DNA of 64,000 nucleotides, from NCBI GenBank assembly GCA_017429265.1, contig JAFRPG010000090.1:1-64000 (forward strand). The letters run 5' to 3'. The notes beneath the pieces were generated by a model that was not told where the DNA came from, made no database searches, and saw nothing but the letters and a program-made list of their open reading frames with translations. How positions within the stretch are numbered: position 1 is the stretch's first letter; every line of letters begins with the position of its first letter. Positions 35,854 to 45,282 of the stretch are shown here, piece after piece. Source of the DNA: Clostridia bacterium (GTDB taxonomy: Bacteria > Bacillota > Clostridia > Christensenellales > Aristaeellaceae). A program made the translations under genes and the position numbers.

Positions 35854-36264
35854 TCAGATCATGAGTTCCTTCAGGGTCTCCGGCAGATCGGCGGGATCGG
35901 CGGAGATCGAGAGGACGAAATTCACACCGTGCTTGTCGCACAGCTCGGACATCGCCTGGAAAAGCCAGTCGGAATTCTTCAGGTCGGTCTTGCAGAGCTT
36001 GGTGAAAGCATCGATGAAAACGTAGCTGATGTCAAAGTTCTGGCTGAGCATCCCGCAGAGGAATCCGAGGAACATCTCAGGGGTATGGACATGGTATTCG
36101 CCGGCATTGATGAAGCGCACCTTGTGGTCAATGTCGAACATATAGCGGTTGTCGTCATCGAGGAAGACGACATCGCCATTGGTCTCATGGGCCGTCTGGT
36201 TGGTCATGCTGATCAGCTTCTTGGTTTTCCCGGAACCCTTGTTGCCGGCAATGATCTGAATCAT
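35854..36264 (-). CDS. Small P-loop NTPase of unknown function
   Basis: A 136-residue cytoplasmic protein with Walker A GNKGSGKTKKL at residues 8-18 and a Walker-B-like ISYVFIDAFTKL near 78-89. Similar short Clostridia proteins are sometimes labelled PilT-like by the P-loop alone; no other pilus feature exists here. GGAGGGAGTCCC precedes the ATG. It has its own consensus promoter. Confidence 0.75.
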   Translation of the reverse strand: MIQIIAGNKGSGKTKKLISMTNQTAHETNGDVVFLDDDNRYMFDIDHKVRFINAGEYHVHTPEMFLGFLCGMLSQNFDISYVFIDAFTKLCKTDLKNSDWLFQAMSELCDKHGVNFVLSISADPADLPETLKELMI

Positions 36265-36298
36265 GGGACTCCCTCCTCAAGTATTAGTTCCTGAACTG

Positions 36299-36327
36299 AT
36301 TATAACCGATCTTGTCCTCTTTTGCAA
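36299..36327 (-). promoter_or_regulatory. Promoter of the P-loop gene (and possibly thrC)
   Basis: On the minus strand TTGCAA at 36322-36327, a 17-bp spacer and TATAAT at 36299-36304. Confidence 0.7.
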
Positions 36328-36381
36328 GGGCAGAAAGCAAGCTGTAACAAACTGATCGGATCCCGTGCGTATCGGAGAGGC

Positions 36382-36418
36382 AAAGAAAAGCGGCTGTCTC
36401 CGTAAAGATCAGCCGCTT
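36382..36418 (-). terminator. tRNA-Pro terminator
   Basis: On the minus strand AAGCGGCT (36411-36418) pairs with AGCCGCTT (36388-36395), followed by TTCTTTG. Confidence 0.8.
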
Positions 36419-36421
36419 GCG

Positions 36422-36495
36422 TCTGGGTGAGAAGACTTGAACTTCCGGCCTCCTGAACCCCATTCAGGCACGCTACCAAACTGCGCCACACCCAG
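36422..36495 (-). tRNA. tRNA-Pro (anticodon GGG)
   Basis: Acceptor CTGGGTG pairs with CACCCAG; D arm GCGC-GCGT; anticodon stem CCTGA/TCAGG with loop ATGGGGT, giving anticodon GGG; T arm GGAAG-TTCAAGT-CTTCT. 74 nt. The 3' CCA is not encoded. Confidence 0.92.
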
Positions 36496-36506
36496 TCAGC
36501 ATGGCT

Positions 36507-36535
36507 ATTATAGCGCACACATTCGCATCTGTCAA
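36507..36535 (-). promoter_or_regulatory. tRNA-Pro promoter
   Basis: On the minus strand TTGACA at 36530-36535, a 17-bp spacer and TATAAT at 36507-36512: a full consensus match. Confidence 0.88.
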
Positions 36536-36616
36536 GCATTTTTGCAGGATAATCCGACGCGGCGGCGAATGCTGAAGCAGAAACTGTCTTTCCCGCTGTC
36601 CGGAAGGAGGCTGCCC

Positions 36617-37507
36617 ATGCCGACCCTGATCCTCGCCGATCTTCACGCGAACCGCGCTGCGCTCTCCGCGATCCTCCTCACACCCGAGGCACGCGACTGC
36701 GGCAGTGTTGTCTCTCTGGGCGACCAGTTCAACTACGGTCCGTGTCCGGCGGAGTGCCTGGCGATGCTGCGCGATTTCTGCGAGGAGGGCGGCCGGAGCC
36801 TTACGATGCTGCAGGGCAATCATGAGGAACGGCTGCCTCATCTCGGGGAACCGGCCTTGCGGGGCGTCAACTGGGCGCTGCTTCGCTGGTCGGCGGAGCA
36901 GATCGGGGACGGTCTCCTCGGCCTGCCGAAGGATGTCCGGCTGATGGACGGCCGGGTCTGGTGCACGCACGGGACGCCGGGTGACCCGGATCATCTGGTC
37001 GACGAAGAGGGCGTACGCGCCGTTCTGGATACCCTGCCGGACAACTGCAGGCTGCTCCTCAGCGGCCACAACCACATCCGCTGGCGGGTGAGGCATGCGG
37101 GTCGGGAGGCCGTCAATCCCGGTTCGGCCGGGATGTGGGAGGACAGCCCGGGCTGTACGGCACCCTTCGGGATCCTGCAAAACCGGGATGACGGATCCCC
37201 GTCGGTGTCACTGTATACTGTCCCGTACAGGGAGGAAGATCTCCTGTGTGACTATCTGCAAAGCGGCTGCTTCCACACGGATCCGGTGATCCCGCGCATC
37301 GCGCTCACCGTCATGCGCACGGGCAGCCGCCATACGATGCTCCACTATATCCGGCATGCGCACCGTGTCGCGGAGCGTATGGGAGGCGACATGGGCGAGC
37401 CCGCGGTCTGGCAGGCGGCGGACGCTTCCTGGCCCTGGGCCGACGGACTGTGCAGCGAGGCGTTCTGGGCGCGGCTGGAATCGGAGCATCGACAGCTGTG
37501 CGAATGA
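36617..37507 (+). CDS. Metallophosphoesterase (calcineurin-like)
   Basis: A 296-residue cytoplasmic phosphoesterase. Metal motifs appear in order: LADLHANRAAL (D-x-H), VSLGDQFNYGPCP (GD), LQGNHEERL (GNHE), WCTHGTPGDPD (His) and LLSGHNHIRW (GHxH). NPGSAGMW, typical of YfcE-type proteins, follows. A C-terminal extension of about 85 residues is unassigned. The ATG at 36617 has AAGGAGG upstream. Substrate unknown. It is followed 21 bp later by the large leucine-rich-repeat gene. Confidence 0.85.
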   Translation: MPTLILADLHANRAALSAILLTPEARDCGSVVSLGDQFNYGPCPAECLAMLRDFCEEGGRSLTMLQGNHEERLPHLGEPALRGVNWALLRWSAEQIGDGLLGLPKDVRLMDGRVWCTHGTPGDPDHLVDEEGVRAVLDTLPDNCRLLLSGHNHIRWRVRHAGREAVNPGSAGMWEDSPGCTAPFGILQNRDDGSPSVSLYTVPYREEDLLCDYLQSGCFHTDPVIPRIALTVMRTGSRHTMLHYIRHAHRVAERMGGDMGEPAVWQAADASWPWADGLCSEAFWARLESEHRQLCE

Positions 37508-37528
37508 CAGGATCAGGAGGGATTGCAC

Positions 37529-40447
37529 ATGAGGAAAACACAGCGACGGTTCTGTCTCATTGCGGGGCTGCTACTGCTGCTGGCGGCGGCATGCTGCGCG
37601 CTCGCGGATTCACCTTACGACAACGAACCGGTCCATGTATCCGGCGATGTGTACCGGGTCCGGGATTTCCTGTACCGCGTGCTGGACAATGGCACGGCGG
37701 AGATCGTGGAATATGTCGGTCCGGACAGCGTGGAGGAGATCCCGGCCGTCCTCGCCGGATATCCCGTCAGCGCGATCGGCGAGAAGGCGTTCTCCAACGA
37801 GGGGTGGATCCATTTCTATACGGACGAGTATCCCGATTATCTGAGGGAGAATATCCACAGGATCCATCTGCCGGAGGGCATCACGCGGATCGGCGCGTAT
37901 GCCTTTGAGCAGTGCTTCAACCTGAACGAAGTCACCTTTCCGTCGACTCTGACGGAGATCGGCGAGGGCGCTTTTGATCAGTGTGAGAGACTGATGTGCG
38001 CCGACCTTCCGGATCATTTGGTTCATCTGGGCGCATACGCGTTCAGAGGCTGTCATGCGCTGACCTCTGCCCGACTTCCGGAGAGCCTGACCGATATCGG
38101 CGCGAATCCCTTCGCCGACTGCTGGTATCTGCAGCGCTTCGAGGTTTCCCCGGCGCATCCCTTCCTCCGCTATGCGGACGGTTTCCTGACCGATACACGG
38201 GATATGCGGCTGATCGCCTGCACCGGGGAGGCGGCGGGGGAGACCGCCGTCATCCCGGAGGGGATCCTCATCATCGGGGATTCCGCCCTGGCCGGAGCTC
38301 CGTTCACCTCCATCCGTATTCCGGCTTCCGTCCGGGAGATCGGACGATATGCCTTTGCCGACTGCATCCGTCTGACGGAACTGGAAATCCCGGAAACCGT
38401 GACTGAGATCGGAGACAATCCGATCCGCGGCTGTACGGAACTGAAGGCGCTGCGCATAGCGGACGGACAGCGGCGCTTCACCGTGCGCGGCGGTGCGCTT
38501 GTGGATGAGCGGGAAGCCCGGCTGATCGCCTGTCTGATCCCGGCGCCCGAGGCTGAGATTCATAAAGATCCGCCGGAAGACAGCGGTGTGCCGGCGGAGG
38601 CGGAAGCGTACGGTCTCATGATTCCGATGATCGGCAAGGCGGGTTCCTATTGGCTTGAAGAACCGACGGATGATCAGATCCCGCCGCTCTGCACCGTACC
38701 GGACGGGATCGAAGTGATCGGTGACGGCGCTTTCTATGGCGCTGTGGTGCGGGAGATCGTGCTGCCCGAATCGGTGCGGCAAGTCGGCTGTGAGGCCTTC
38801 GCCATGTGCGGGTATCTGAAGACGTGCAGGCTGCCCGATCGTCTGACCCGGCTGCCGGACCGCCTCTTCTACGGCTGTGAGCGCCTTGAAAGCCTCAGCA
38901 TCCCGTCCTGCGCCGAATCCATCGGCGCTTATGCCTTGGCCGGTACCGCCCTTCCTGAGATTGTTCTTCCTGACTCCGTGAAGGAGATCGGTCCCTACGC
39001 CTTTGCGGACAGCGCCGACGACGTGTACGTCAGCGTCGTGCTCAGCGAGGCGATCACCGAGATCCCGAAGGGTGCGTTCCGCGGATGCGGTATATCGGAG
39101 ATCCGTCTTCCTCAGGGCATCACGGCGATCGGGGAAGAGGCTTTTGCCCGGACACGTTATCTGGATACTTTTGAGATGCCTGCGGGGATGACGTCCGTCG
39201 CGGAATTCTGCTTTTTCGACAGCGCCATCCGCAGCATCGTCTTCTCGCCTCAACTGGAATATATCGGCGATCAGGCTTTCCGGGTGGACGATTATCATTC
39301 CGGCCTGCTGGAAGACCTCGGCACCCTGCCTGACAGCCTCAGGTACATCGGACGATATGCATTCAGAAACCAGAGCGCGCTCGCGGAAGTGAAGCTTCCC
39401 GGCGGCATCCTGCGGATGGGGGAGGGCGTTTTCCATTCCGCCGGTCTGGAGCGCGCGATCCTGGCGGATGGCATCAGGGAACTCCCGGCGTGGATGTTCA
39501 TGTATTCGCGGCTTGAGGAGGTCCGGCTGCCGGATTCGCTCTTGTGGATCGGCGAGGGAGCGTTTGCGAATTGCGGGATTTCAGACATCCGGCTGCCGGA
39601 CGGAGAACTGCACTTTGGCGGCAATCCGTTTGTCTCCATGCGTGCCGCTCCGGATATCCATGTCGGGAACGCTCATCCCAATCTCCGTCTTTCCGGGAAT
39701 CTTCTGATCGATGAATCGGAGCAGCGTCTGATCGCCTGCATTCCGGCAGAAGGTGTAACGAGCTGCACCGTTCCGGAGGGGATCGTGAGCATCGGCCGAT
39801 CCGCCTTTGAGGACCTGAAACTGACGGAGATCATCCTTCCGGAAAGCCTGCGGCTGATCGAAGACTATGCCTTCTGCAGATGCTATGATCTGGAAAGCAT
39901 CCGTCTGCCCGATCTGGTGGAACGCATCGGAGCCCATGCTTTTGAAGGGTGCGAGTTCAAAGAGATCCGTCTTCCGCCGCATCTGAAGGAGATCGGCGCC
40001 TATGCACTTTCCTGTCCCACCATCGAGGAAATCATGATTCCGGAGAGCGTGGAGCGGATCGGACGGGGGGCGTTCGCCGCCGGGAAGGTCACGTTCCCGA
40101 ATTCTCCGGTCATCCTGGAAGGATGTCCGTTCTATGATGAACATGTGGAAATCACCCTTCCATCCGATCATCCGACGCTGATGCTGGACGGCGGCAGCCT
40201 GTACAGCGCGGACGGGCGCGAGCTGTTCGCCCTGCTGACGGACGCTCCTGTCCGGGAGGGAACGGAGTTCATTGCCGACGGAGCAGTCAGGATGCGCTGG
40301 AAGGGCATGATGATCCTTCCCGCGAGCGTGCGGCTGATCATCCTGGACGGCTGGGCGATCGAATACGGGCTCTATCCGCAGAACATCTATGCGGTGCCGG
40401 GTTCTCCTTCCGAGGGATTTTTCAAAAGCGTCATAGGCTTTCACTGA
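37529..40447 (+). CDS. Secreted BspA-type leucine-rich-repeat protein
   Basis: A 972-residue exported protein: signal peptide about 1-27 (ending CALA), then BspA-like (LRR_5) repeats over nearly the whole length. The unit is I-x-L-P-x-x-L-x-x-I-G-x-x-A-F-x-x-C, repeated about twenty times (for example ITRIGAYAFEQC, LTEIGEGAFDQC, LRLIEDYAFCRC). Three interruptions of shape HPFLRYADGFLTD, RFTVRGGALVDE and HPNLRLSGNLLIDESEQRLIAC mark subdivisions. There is no LPXTG or membrane anchor. Such proteins usually mediate adhesion. AGGAGGG lies before the ATG at 37529. A second LRR protein follows 26 bp later. Confidence 0.88.
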   Translation: MRKTQRRFCLIAGLLLLLAAACCALADSPYDNEPVHVSGDVYRVRDFLYRVLDNGTAEIVEYVGPDSVEEIPAVLAGYPVSAIGEKAFSNEGWIHFYTDEYPDYLRENIHRIHLPEGITRIGAYAFEQCFNLNEVTFPSTLTEIGEGAFDQCERLMCADLPDHLVHLGAYAFRGCHALTSARLPESLTDIGANPFADCWYLQRFEVSPAHPFLRYADGFLTDTRDMRLIACTGEAAGETAVIPEGILIIGDSALAGAPFTSIRIPASVREIGRYAFADCIRLTELEIPETVTEIGDNPIRGCTELKALRIADGQRRFTVRGGALVDEREARLIACLIPAPEAEIHKDPPEDSGVPAEAEAYGLMIPMIGKAGSYWLEEPTDDQIPPLCTVPDGIEVIGDGAFYGAVVREIVLPESVRQVGCEAFAMCGYLKTCRLPDRLTRLPDRLFYGCERLESLSIPSCAESIGAYALAGTALPEIVLPDSVKEIGPYAFADSADDVYVSVVLSEAITEIPKGAFRGCGISEIRLPQGITAIGEEAFARTRYLDTFEMPAGMTSVAEFCFFDSAIRSIVFSPQLEYIGDQAFRVDDYHSGLLEDLGTLPDSLRYIGRYAFRNQSALAEVKLPGGILRMGEGVFHSAGLERAILADGIRELPAWMFMYSRLEEVRLPDSLLWIGEGAFANCGISDIRLPDGELHFGGNPFVSMRAAPDIHVGNAHPNLRLSGNLLIDESEQRLIACIPAEGVTSCTVPEGIVSIGRSAFEDLKLTEIILPESLRLIEDYAFCRCYDLESIRLPDLVERIGAHAFEGCEFKEIRLPPHLKEIGAYALSCPTIEEIMIPESVERIGRGAFAAGKVTFPNSPVILEGCPFYDEHVEITLPSDHPTLMLDGGSLYSADGRELFALLTDAPVREGTEFIADGAVRMRWKGMMILPASVRLIILDGWAIEYGLYPQNIYAVPGSPSEGFFKSVIGFH

Positions 40448-40473
40448 CGGCACGGGGAGGCGGAGACGGCAAA

Positions 40474-41400
40474 ATGAACCGCATGAAGCGCTGCACAGGG
40501 ATCCTTCCGCTGCTCTGCATCCTGATCCTTTTTGCTGAGCCCCTGCTGCCGGTACGGGCGGAGACGGTTTCCTGCGGCGACGTCTGTGCGGATCCGGACG
40601 CGGAATATATCGACATGGGGACCTCGGCCGTTGAGGACTGGGATTCCTTCTGTGCATTTCTCTCGGCCTTTCCCCACCTCCGCGCCGTGGACATGTACGC
40701 GACCGAGCTGACCCGCGAGCGCATTGAGGATCTGCATGCGCGCTTTCCTCAGATCCGTTTCGGCATGACCATGCGCATCCGGGACCATACGCTCCGCACA
40801 GACGCCACCGCATTCTCCACCCTGCACACGCCGGATTCCGCCACCCACGGCACGAAGGACCTCTCCCTTGTGCGCTACTGCACGAACCTGTATGCCCTGG
40901 ATCTCGGTCACAACGACCTGACGGACCTCGACTTTCTGTATGATCTTCCGGAACTCCGCGTGCTCATCGTGGCCATGAACCGGCTGACGGACATCACGCC
41001 GATCGGCAGCCTGAAGCATCTGGAGTACCTGGAGATATTCAGCAATCAGGTCACGGATGTCTCCTGCCTCGGCGGTCTGCCATACCTGACGGATCTGAAT
41101 CTGACGGGCAACCGCGTCCGTGACCTGACTCCGCTGACGCGCGGCGGGAGTCTGAAAAGGCTGTGGATGCGCGCCTGCGATCTGCGCTTCTCAACGGAAG
41201 AAACGCATGCGGCTGCCGAGGCGGTCCGTACGGCATTGCCCGGATGCACCGTCGATGAGAAGCATTTCAGCATCGACGGCGACTGGCGCCGGCATCCTCA
41301 CTACGAGGTGATCCGACGGATCTTCGCCACGGGCATCTATGAGCCTTTTGCCGATTCTCCGCCTGAGAACCGTCCGGATCAGACACAGGATCGGCAGTGA
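40474..41400 (+). CDS. Exported leucine-rich-repeat protein (internalin-like repeats)
   Basis: A 308-residue exported protein with a signal peptide (about 1-29). Its repeats differ from the preceding BspA type: LYALDLGHNDLTDLDFL, LRVLIVAMNRLTDITPI, LEYLEIFSNQVTDVSCL and LTDLNLTGNRVRDLTPL are 22-residue internalin-like units at about 139-228. The C-terminus carries no sortase or membrane anchor. Surface binding is inferred. It forms an operon with the larger LRR gene. Confidence 0.82.
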   Translation: MNRMKRCTGILPLLCILILFAEPLLPVRAETVSCGDVCADPDAEYIDMGTSAVEDWDSFCAFLSAFPHLRAVDMYATELTRERIEDLHARFPQIRFGMTMRIRDHTLRTDATAFSTLHTPDSATHGTKDLSLVRYCTNLYALDLGHNDLTDLDFLYDLPELRVLIVAMNRLTDITPIGSLKHLEYLEIFSNQVTDVSCLGGLPYLTDLNLTGNRVRDLTPLTRGGSLKRLWMRACDLRFSTEETHAAAEAVRTALPGCTVDEKHFSIDGDWRRHPHYEVIRRIFATGIYEPFADSPPENRPDQTQDRQ

Positions 41401-41479
41401 AACAGGAGCTTCTTTAATATTTGAACGAAACGACTGCATTCCGCAGCAAGCAACATGAAAGGTCACAAAACAAACCGCA

Positions 41480-42424
41480 ATGAACAATAAAGCACTGAGA
41501 GGCAGTTTGCTGCTTCTGCTGGGTTCGGTGATCTGGGGCGCTGCCTTTGCTGCCCAACGTGTCGGAATGGATCACGTCGGGCCTTTCACTTTTTCCGGGA
41601 TCCGGATGCTGCTGGCAGGATTGGTGATGATTCCCATATCACACTTTGCCGAAAAGCAGCAAGCGCACAGGTCATCTGGAAGGGAGCAGCTGCGGGGCGG
41701 ATTGCTTTGCGGCTTCTTTCTCTTTGCCGCGACAACCCTGCAGCAAGTCGGCCTCGTATCCACCGATGCGGGCAAAGCGGGGTTCATCACAGCGCTGTAT
41801 GTCGTACTGGTGCCCGTGGCCGGATGGCTGGTCCTGCGCAGGAGATTGGACGGCATTGTCTGGGCAGCCGTACTTCTCGCGACCGCGGCGCTGTATCTGC
41901 TGTGCGTACCAAAGAGCGGTTTTCGGCTGCAGCCGGGTGATCTCTGCCTGCTGGGCTGCGCCATCTGCTTTACCGGTCAGATCCTGTGCGTGGATCATTT
42001 CGCTCCGCGTGTGAACGGCACCGCGCTTGCACGGGATGAGTTCCTGGTCACCGGCGGTCTGAGCATGCTCATTGCGCTCTTCACCGAGGAGATCCGTCCC
42101 GATGGCATTTGGGAAGCCGCGATCCCGATCCTTTACACGGGCCTGCTCTCCGGTTCGCTCGGCTATACTCTGCAGATCATCGGCCAAAGAGATGTCAATC
42201 CGACCGTCGCCTCCCTGATCATGTGTCTGGAGTCGGTCTTCGCCGTTCTGACAGGCGCCGTCCTCCTCGGAGAGCGCATGAACGGGCGCGAAATCGCCGG
42301 CTGCGTTCTGATGTTCATCGCCGCGATCCTGGCGCAGATCCGGCATTTCAATCTGCGCAGGCTGGCGCATTTGCTGACGGGCTCCATCTCCCGCAAACGC
42401 AGACGGGACAAGGGAGTATTATGA
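41480..42424 (+). CDS. EamA/DMT family transporter
   Basis: A 314-residue membrane protein of the drug/metabolite transporter superfamily with ten predicted helices in two EamA repeats (about 7-140 and 153-290). SVIWGAAFAAQRVGMDHVGPFTFSGIRML is the first EamA signature; PTVASLIMCLESVFAVLTGAVLLGE is the second. Substrate unknown. The ribosome-binding site before the ATG at 41480 is weak (AAGGTCAC). Confidence 0.9.
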   Translation: MNNKALRGSLLLLLGSVIWGAAFAAQRVGMDHVGPFTFSGIRMLLAGLVMIPISHFAEKQQAHRSSGREQLRGGLLCGFFLFAATTLQQVGLVSTDAGKAGFITALYVVLVPVAGWLVLRRRLDGIVWAAVLLATAALYLLCVPKSGFRLQPGDLCLLGCAICFTGQILCVDHFAPRVNGTALARDEFLVTGGLSMLIALFTEEIRPDGIWEAAIPILYTGLLSGSLGYTLQIIGQRDVNPTVASLIMCLESVFAVLTGAVLLGERMNGREIAGCVLMFIAAILAQIRHFNLRRLAHLLTGSISRKRRRDKGVL

Positions 42425-43653
42425 ACGAAGAAGCTATCATGCAGTTCCTCGATGAACGTTTCAGCCAAATTGAAAGACAACTGTATAACACGATCGATAA
42501 AATGGTAGATGCGAAGACTGCCCACCTTGAAAACTACACTTATCCATATGAAATCGACGGAAAGGACAATCTGATGAAAAAGATTCGTCGCCCCGTCCAG
42601 ATCAACGGTATGACCCATTGGATTTCTGCTGAAAACGAGCAGGAATATGCGGAGTAACTCCTGCTCCTTGCCGGCAACTATAGTCTGCAGACAGATCCTG
42701 CCCTGACCGCAATCTCCTTGCCCAGTACCAAACACAACTTCAGGGAGTATGCTCTGAATTGGTTCGAAACTTTTTCAAAGCCCAACATTCGTACAGTCAC
42801 AGCCAAAGTCTATGAGCAGGATCTGAGATGTCATATCCTTCCTGTACTCGGGGACATTGCAGTGGAAGATATCACAGTTGAGGATGTCCAGCGTGTTTTC
42901 AATCAAATGGGCAACGTGGCCAAGGCATCAAAGCAGAAAGTAAAGATCGTTCTGAATCAGATTCTGGAGATGGCAATCGAGCAGAATCTGCTCCAGCGGA
43001 ATCCCCTTCATTCTCGTTCATTACGTATAACGGGCAAACAATCCACGGAAACGAAGCCATATTCCATTGAGCAAATCCGCTATCTTGCGGCCCATTTGAA
43101 CGATCTGTCCAGGGATTCAGATCGAGCATGGCTGGCTCTGCTGATATCATTGCCGCTTCGTCCCGAGGAAGTGTTGGGTCTCCGTTGGCAGGATTTTGAC
43201 CCTGAGAAGCGCACGATATACATCCACTGCACAGTAACCCATCCGGACAGGAATATGCCGGAATTTGCCGAGTGCACCAAAACGGATGCCAGCAGGCGGA
43301 CGCTGGTGTTGCCGGAAAGCATCGTTCCGTGCCTGGGAAAGCGTGGAAAAGACAAAGACTTCATTGTTGGCGGAGAAAAGCCCTTGTCATACACAGAAGT
43401 CACACGGATGCGCAATCGGATCAAGAGAGAAACCGGCTTTGATGACAAGATCACACCGCGGCGCTTCAGGACAACGGTAGCTACTGATATCTCCAGCAAA
43501 ACACGCGACCTGAAACTGGTACAGCATATGCTGGGGCACAGCACGCCACAGATGACGCTAAAGCACTATGATAAGGGCCGCAGCACGGCGGTTGACGCCA
43601 GCACAGCGATCAGCGAAGTCTACGGGTTCGATGCCGTGTTACCTGCCAATTGA
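42421..43653 (+). pseudogene. Tyrosine-recombinase integrase interrupted by an in-frame TAA
   Basis: One reading frame runs from ATG 42421 to 43653 apart from a TAA at 42655-42657. The first part encodes 78 residues (ending HWISAENEQEYAE); after the stop the same frame continues LLLLAGNYSLQTD and then the integrase body (HNFREYALNWFETF, from about 42730). Catalytic motifs are LPLRPEEVLGL, TPRRFRTTVATD, QHMLGHS and LKHYDKG; the first His is replaced by Arg, a form some phage integrases have. One base change (AAA to TAA, Lys) would explain the stop. Without read-through no full integrase is made; a restart at TTG 42718 would give a shortened protein of 311 residues. It starts 4 bp inside the transporter gene, so its own promoter may be lost. 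Confidence 0.8.
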
Positions 43654-43859
43654 CAGAAAAATTGACAGGCCCGACCGCTCGTAAACCCTTATATCATGCG
43701 GCTTGACGGAGGTTTTTGAGGCCCAAAAATTGACGAATTCATTGATTTTGAGGGGCGGGAAAATGGATGAGGTCACCCGAAATGCAAGTTCGTACCCTAA
43801 TTCCTGCATTTTCACCCCCAAAAACGCATGAAAAAAACCTGCATTTCTGCAGGTTTTGC
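43654..43859. other. Short gene-free segment between the integrase relic and attL
   Basis: No gene is present. It holds two AAAATTGAC motifs, the 13-base GGATGAGGTCACC at 43765-43777 that matches part of tRNA-Thr in inverted orientation to the att fragment, and the terminator at 43831-43857. Confidence 0.6.
43831..43857. terminator. Hairpin terminator adjoining attL
   Basis: AACCTGCA (43836-43843) pairs with TGCAGGTT (43848-43855) with loop TTTC, flanked by A and T runs, so it could act in both directions. It ends three bases before the att repeat. Confidence 0.75.
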
Positions 43860-43904
43860 TGGAGCTGATGACCAGATTCGAACTGGTGACCTCATCCTTA
43901 CCAA
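43860..43904. repeat. att site (distal copy), 45-bp tRNA-Thr 3' fragment
   Basis: Bases 43860-43904 are identical to 53410-53454, the 3' part of the intact tRNA-Thr gene (it begins TGGAGCTGATGACC and ends CTTACCAA). Beyond it the sequences diverge. This is the expected duplication from tRNA-targeted integration. Confidence 0.93.
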
Positions 43905-44035
43905 TTATCCGAAACGTTATATTTCGTGTTATATCGTCTAGTATCATTTGGACGACATATAATGAAAGAATGCTTTGCAACGGCTTATCGTGTCACATCG
44001 TTGAATATCGTCAAATATTCTCTTTTTTTATGCCC

Positions 44036-44059
44036 CTCAATACTTTGCTCAATACTTCA
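44036..44059. repeat. Probable integrase arm-type site, left
   Basis: A 24-bp sequence, CTCAATACTTTGCTCAATAC then TTCA, containing CTCAATA twice. It recurs with one mismatch at 53307-53330, in the same orientation and at the opposite inner end of the element. Confidence 0.6.
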
Positions 44060-44070
44060 GGCGATTGACC

Positions 44071-45279
44071 TCATCCCTCTTTTCTAGCCTTTTTGATGGC
44101 ATCACGCGCAGCCTGACCGGCCTTTCTGATACTCTCTTCGTTGGCATGGGCGTACATCCGCAGTGTGACCGCCGTGTCCGAGTGGCCCAGCCTTGCCGAC
44201 ACGCTGACTACATCGCCGCCGTTGGTGATGGAGAGGCTTGCGCTTGTATGCCGGAGCATATGAGGGTGAAAATGGGGGATACCGCATTTATTCCCAATGA
44301 CGGTGAAGTACCGTGTTGGGGATGTCGGATACATGGGCGATGCCGATCCGTCAACCGTGAACACATACTTTGAAACACACTTTCCTGATTGATCCTTCCG
44401 ATATTGTTTTAGCATCTCCACGGTATCAGGTCCTATGTCTATCTTTCGCGTCTTTCCATTTTTGCATGATGTTTCATAGACTTCACCCTTGGCATATTGG
44501 AGATTATGCCTGACTGTTACTATGCCGTTCTTCATGTCGATATCGGACCAGTGGAGGCCACACAGCTCACCGCGCCGCATTCCGGTATCAATTGCCAGGG
44601 TTACATACACCCGCCATTTTAACGGCTCACTCTCCATGATCTCAAGCAAGCGTGTTACCTGATCGGCAGTCAGGGCCTTGTCTTCCTCATCCTTTGACCG
44701 CTCGTCCTTCGATTGGACGGGCCGTTTTACTTTGAGCATCGGATTGATGGCGACAGTATCATCCATAAATGCCATTTGGAAGATGCCGTTGAGAATGTTG
44801 TACAGCTTGACACATGAAGCGTGAGCGTGTCCTTTCGTTCCCTCTTGCTGGAAGTCAAGAAGCCTTTTCATCAGCATTGCCGGTGTAACCTCAGTCATCA
44901 GGCAGTCGCCCAGTTTTGGAAGAATGTGCTGATCGAAAAACATCTTATAACTGGCGATCCCATTCCGTGACATTGATACCTTCTTTGCTGGCAGGAAAAC
45001 GTTTTCAGCATACTGCCGGACGGTTTTCAGCTTCGCCGCCTCTGCCGCCGCCGCATCCTGTTCCGCTTTGATCTCAGCGCGGTTTTTCACTTCGCCGTCA
45101 TGGCAGCGCGTTTCAAACTCACCGGCGACACGTTCCAGCTCGCGCATGGTGGCCTTGTCGCTCCATCCATCCGGGCGATACCAATTCATGGTGTAAGGCG
45201 TGAGGCCGTAACCACGGGACACAGAGATTTTCCAATACCGCTTGCCGTCTTTTGTGACCATTGGTTTCTTACTCGCCAT
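44071..45279 (-). CDS. int: Site-specific tyrosine integrase of the element
   Basis: A 402-residue phage-type tyrosine recombinase, predicted to catalyse integration and excision at tRNA-Thr. An AP2-like arm-binding domain (about 1-60), a core-binding domain (about 85-185, TVRQYAENVFLPAKK) and a catalytic domain (about 203-390) are visible. Catalytic residues are Arg235 (TGMRRGE), His340-x-x-Arg343 (HMLRHTSAS), His366 (LGHSD) and nucleophile Tyr376 (LRMYAHA), all intact. It lies 166 bp inside the distal att site. The repressor gene ends 3 bp upstream, so they share a leftward transcript. Confidence 0.94.
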   Translation of the reverse strand: MASKKPMVTKDGKRYWKISVSRGYGLTPYTMNWYRPDGWSDKATMRELERVAGEFETRCHDGEVKNRAEIKAEQDAAAAEAAKLKTVRQYAENVFLPAKKVSMSRNGIASYKMFFDQHILPKLGDCLMTEVTPAMLMKRLLDFQQEGTKGHAHASCVKLYNILNGIFQMAFMDDTVAINPMLKVKRPVQSKDERSKDEEDKALTADQVTRLLEIMESEPLKWRVYVTLAIDTGMRRGELCGLHWSDIDMKNGIVTVRHNLQYAKGEVYETSCKNGKTRKIDIGPDTVEMLKQYRKDQSGKCVSKYVFTVDGSASPMYPTSPTRYFTVIGNKCGIPHFHPHMLRHTSASLSITNGGDVVSVSARLGHSDTAVTLRMYAHANEESIRKAGQAARDAIKKARKEG

Positions 45280-45282
45280 CTC

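Noticed and set aside
35854..36264. Naming the small P-loop protein PilT
   Set aside because: Only the Walker A motif is shared; PilT proteins are far longer and no pilus genes are nearby.
37529..40447. Repeating DNA pattern that could suggest a CRISPR array or tandem repeat
   Set aside because: The periodicity is at the protein level (leucine-rich repeats), units are imperfect, and there are no spacers or cas genes. No CRISPR array was found in the window.
42718..43653. Treating the downstream integrase frame as an intact gene
   Set aside because: Its only start is a TTG without a ribosome-binding site, and integrase-like sequence continues upstream in the same frame across the TAA.
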